64,000 nucleotides of DNA, taken from positions 1 through 64,000 of the forward strand of contig NZ_JACHGQ010000012.1 in NCBI RefSeq assembly GCF_014202395.1. The letters run 5' to 3'. The DNA is from Histophilus somni (GTDB lineage Bacteria; Pseudomonadota; Gammaproteobacteria; Enterobacterales; Pasteurellaceae). The notes below the pieces were generated by a model. That model made no database searches. It saw only the letters and a program-made list of their open reading frames with translations, and had not been told where the DNA came from. Positions 62,802 through 64,000 of this stretch are shown in pieces (position 1 is the first letter of the stretch; each line of letters opens with the position of its first letter). The position numbers and the translations under genes were made by a program.

Positions 62802-63938
62802 TTATGCTTTGACTATTGCTTGCCCACGTGTGAGAACATTCATTGCTCCCACTACATCCGCATTTTCTGTATAGCCACATTCTACACATTCAAAATTTGC
62901 CTGTGTTTGGCGATTTTCTTTTGCGGTATGTCCACAACAAGGGCAAGCACGACTGGTATCTCGTGCTGGTACGGCAACTAAAAATCCGCCAAGCCATTGC
63001 GTTTTATAGTCTAGCTGTCGTCTAAATTCAAACCAAGATTGATCCAGTATTGAACGGTTTAAACCTGATTTCTGCTTCACATTTTTGCCGTGTGCTTCCA
63101 CTGTGCCTTTTGCCGATTTGGACATATTCGCAACTTGCAAATCTTCAACGTAGATCATTGCGTGGTTTTTGCTGATTTGAGTTGAGATTTTATGTAGAAA
63201 ATCTTTTCGGCAGTTAGCGATTTTATGGTGCAACCGGCTGATTTTTGCTTTCAGTTTTTGCCAGTTTTTACTGAACTTCACTTTGTTTTTAAGCTGTTTT
63301 TGCAGTTTGGCTAACTTACCTTTGTAGGTTTTAAATGCGTTCAACGGCTCAAAAAATTCGCCGTTAGACAACGTGGCAAAACGTGTAATGCCCATATCAA
63401 TGCCTATTTCTCCGCCTTTATGCGTGGGAATTTTCTGTTCAAATTCCGTTTGAATGCTCACAAAAAAGCGACCGCACTTCATTGATACAGTGACATTTTT
63501 CACTTCGCCCACAATTTCACGACTATTGCGATAACGCACCCAACCGATTTTCGGCAGGTACAAGCGGTCGTTTTGTGGCTGAATTTTGCAGCCTTGCGGA
63601 AAACGAAAACTCTCTTTTATACCTTTTTTCTTGAATGTTGGGAAACTTGAATGTTTCTGAAAGAAATTTTCGAACGCACTTTCAAGGTCTTTTAACGACT
63701 GTTGAAGCACTTGAGAATGGCATTCTTTGAGCCAAATTAGCTCTTTTTTCCATTGCGGAAGTAGATTAGCGATTTTGTAATAGCGGAATTTGTGATTGTT
63801 ATCCAGTTCGTATTGTTCATTCTGCCACGCTAACGCTTTATTGAACACAAAACGGGAACAACCGCAAAACTGCTTGATTTTACGGATTTGTTCACCATTC
63901 GGTCTGATTTCAAATTTAAAGGCTTTGCGTATTAACAT
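62802..63938 (-). CDS. tnpB: TnpB, RNA-guided nuclease of an IS200/IS605-type element
   Basis: A 378-residue protein, apparently intact. The N-terminal helix-turn-helix (RKAFKFEIRPNGEQIRKIKQ, FVFNKALAWQNEQYELDNNH) is followed by the RuvC-like domain with Asp in GIDMGITRFATLSNG, Glu in AMIYVEDLQVANMSK and Asp in ENADVVGAMNVL, and a zinc finger CPCCGHTAKENR...CVECGY. TnpB proteins cut DNA guided by omega-RNA made from their own right end. No tnpA is seen within the window. Both uptake dialects occur inside: ACAAGCGGT at 63560-63568 and ACCGCACTT at 63471-63479. Confidence 0.92.
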   Translation of the reverse strand: MLIRKAFKFEIRPNGEQIRKIKQFCGCSRFVFNKALAWQNEQYELDNNHKFRYYKIANLLPQWKKELIWLKECHSQVLQQSLKDLESAFENFFQKHSSFPTFKKKGIKESFRFPQGCKIQPQNDRLYLPKIGWVRYRNSREIVGEVKNVTVSMKCGRFFVSIQTEFEQKIPTHKGGEIGIDMGITRFATLSNGEFFEPLNAFKTYKGKLAKLQKQLKNKVKFSKNWQKLKAKISRLHHKIANCRKDFLHKISTQISKNHAMIYVEDLQVANMSKSAKGTVEAHGKNVKQKSGLNRSILDQSWFEFRRQLDYKTQWLGGFLVAVPARDTSRACPCCGHTAKENRQTQANFECVECGYTENADVVGAMNVLTRGQAIVKA

Positions 63939-63984
63939 TGCTCAAACTAGAATACAAAGATTGTTATTATTCTACACTTGGTCT

Positions 63985-64000
63985 ATGAAAAAAGAAACAG
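63985..64000 (+). other. Possible gene start at the right edge
   Basis: ATGAAAAAAGAAACAG opens a frame 46 bp from the divergent tnpB start. It could be a tnpA-type transposase or a host gene; five codons are not enough to tell. Confidence 0.2.

Noticed and set aside
62843-63025. Plus-strand ORF across the 3' end of tnpB
   Set aside because: Antisense to the conserved zinc-finger and RuvC coding region, without ribosome site.

Overview
The window is a Pasteurellaceae chromosome segment. Gene content and gene pairs (glpABC/glpT/glpQ with a protein D-like GlpQ, gcvA-gcvB, hflK-hflC, lptF-lptG, ratA-rnfH) fit this family. From about 22 kb to 62 kb the Hin-type DNA uptake word AAGTGCGGT recurs on both strands, often as paired copies inside terminators. 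This points to the Haemophilus/Pasteurella/Avibacterium/Histophilus side of the family rather than the Actinobacillus pleuropneumoniae side. I cannot name the species.

Region 1 (1-10.8 kb) is an array of broken and orphan CdiA C-terminal toxin/immunity cassettes, downstream of a main cdiA that presumably lies left of the window. In order it holds: a toxin tail with a small membrane immunity gene; two tandem copies of one toxin type with paralogous Imm42-like immunity genes, the second toxin frameshifted; a toxin remnant with another small membrane protein; a truncated CdiA ending in an EndoU nuclease with a MafI-like immunity gene; the tail of an Ntox21-like toxin with an Imm41-like immunity gene; a barnase-type RNase with a barstar gene; an orphan membrane-anchored immunity candidate; and a second truncated CdiA piece sharing a 321-bp perfect repeat with the first. 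Most immunity genes are intact and most toxin genes are not.

Region 2 (11.0-22.0 kb) is an integrated satellite of about 10.9 kb in the 3' end of a tRNA-Leu(CAA) gene, flanked by ~80-bp direct repeats. It carries a P4-type integrase, an AlpA-like regulator, a small HTH protein, Ash/Icd-like genes, a P4/D5-type primase-helicase, a cluster of 8-bp iterons that looks like an origin, and a cargo segment with a RelE/XRE toxin-antitoxin pair and an unusual operon of a HigB-like gene, a Panacea-domain gene and an unknown gene. It resembles Gram-negative phage-inducible chromosomal islands; I see no capsid, tail or terminase gene.

Region 3 (22.2-62.5 kb) is ordinary core genome: LPS export (lptFG), pepA, the glycerol-3-phosphate regulon (glpR, glpABC, glpT, glpQ) with CRP sites between glpA and glpT, ruvC-yebC-nudB, rnfH-ratA, pth-ychF, gloA, rnt, ftsP-plsC, lpxH, uvrD, rlmM-gcvA, the sRNA gcvB, ilvE, bcp, dapA, an outer-membrane barrel gene with a G9 tract at the signal peptide junction, rimI-holD, lon with a sigma-32 promoter, hflKC, pfkA, fieF, a lipoprotein gene, yaaA and ung.

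Region 4 (62.66-63.94 kb) is an IS200/IS605-type tnpB gene with its right end. A 230-bp solo derivative of the same kind of element sits at 52.1-52.3 kb beside rimI. The two right ends differ by compensatory changes in three predicted stems, so they look like conserved omega-RNA structures with different adjacent guide sequences.
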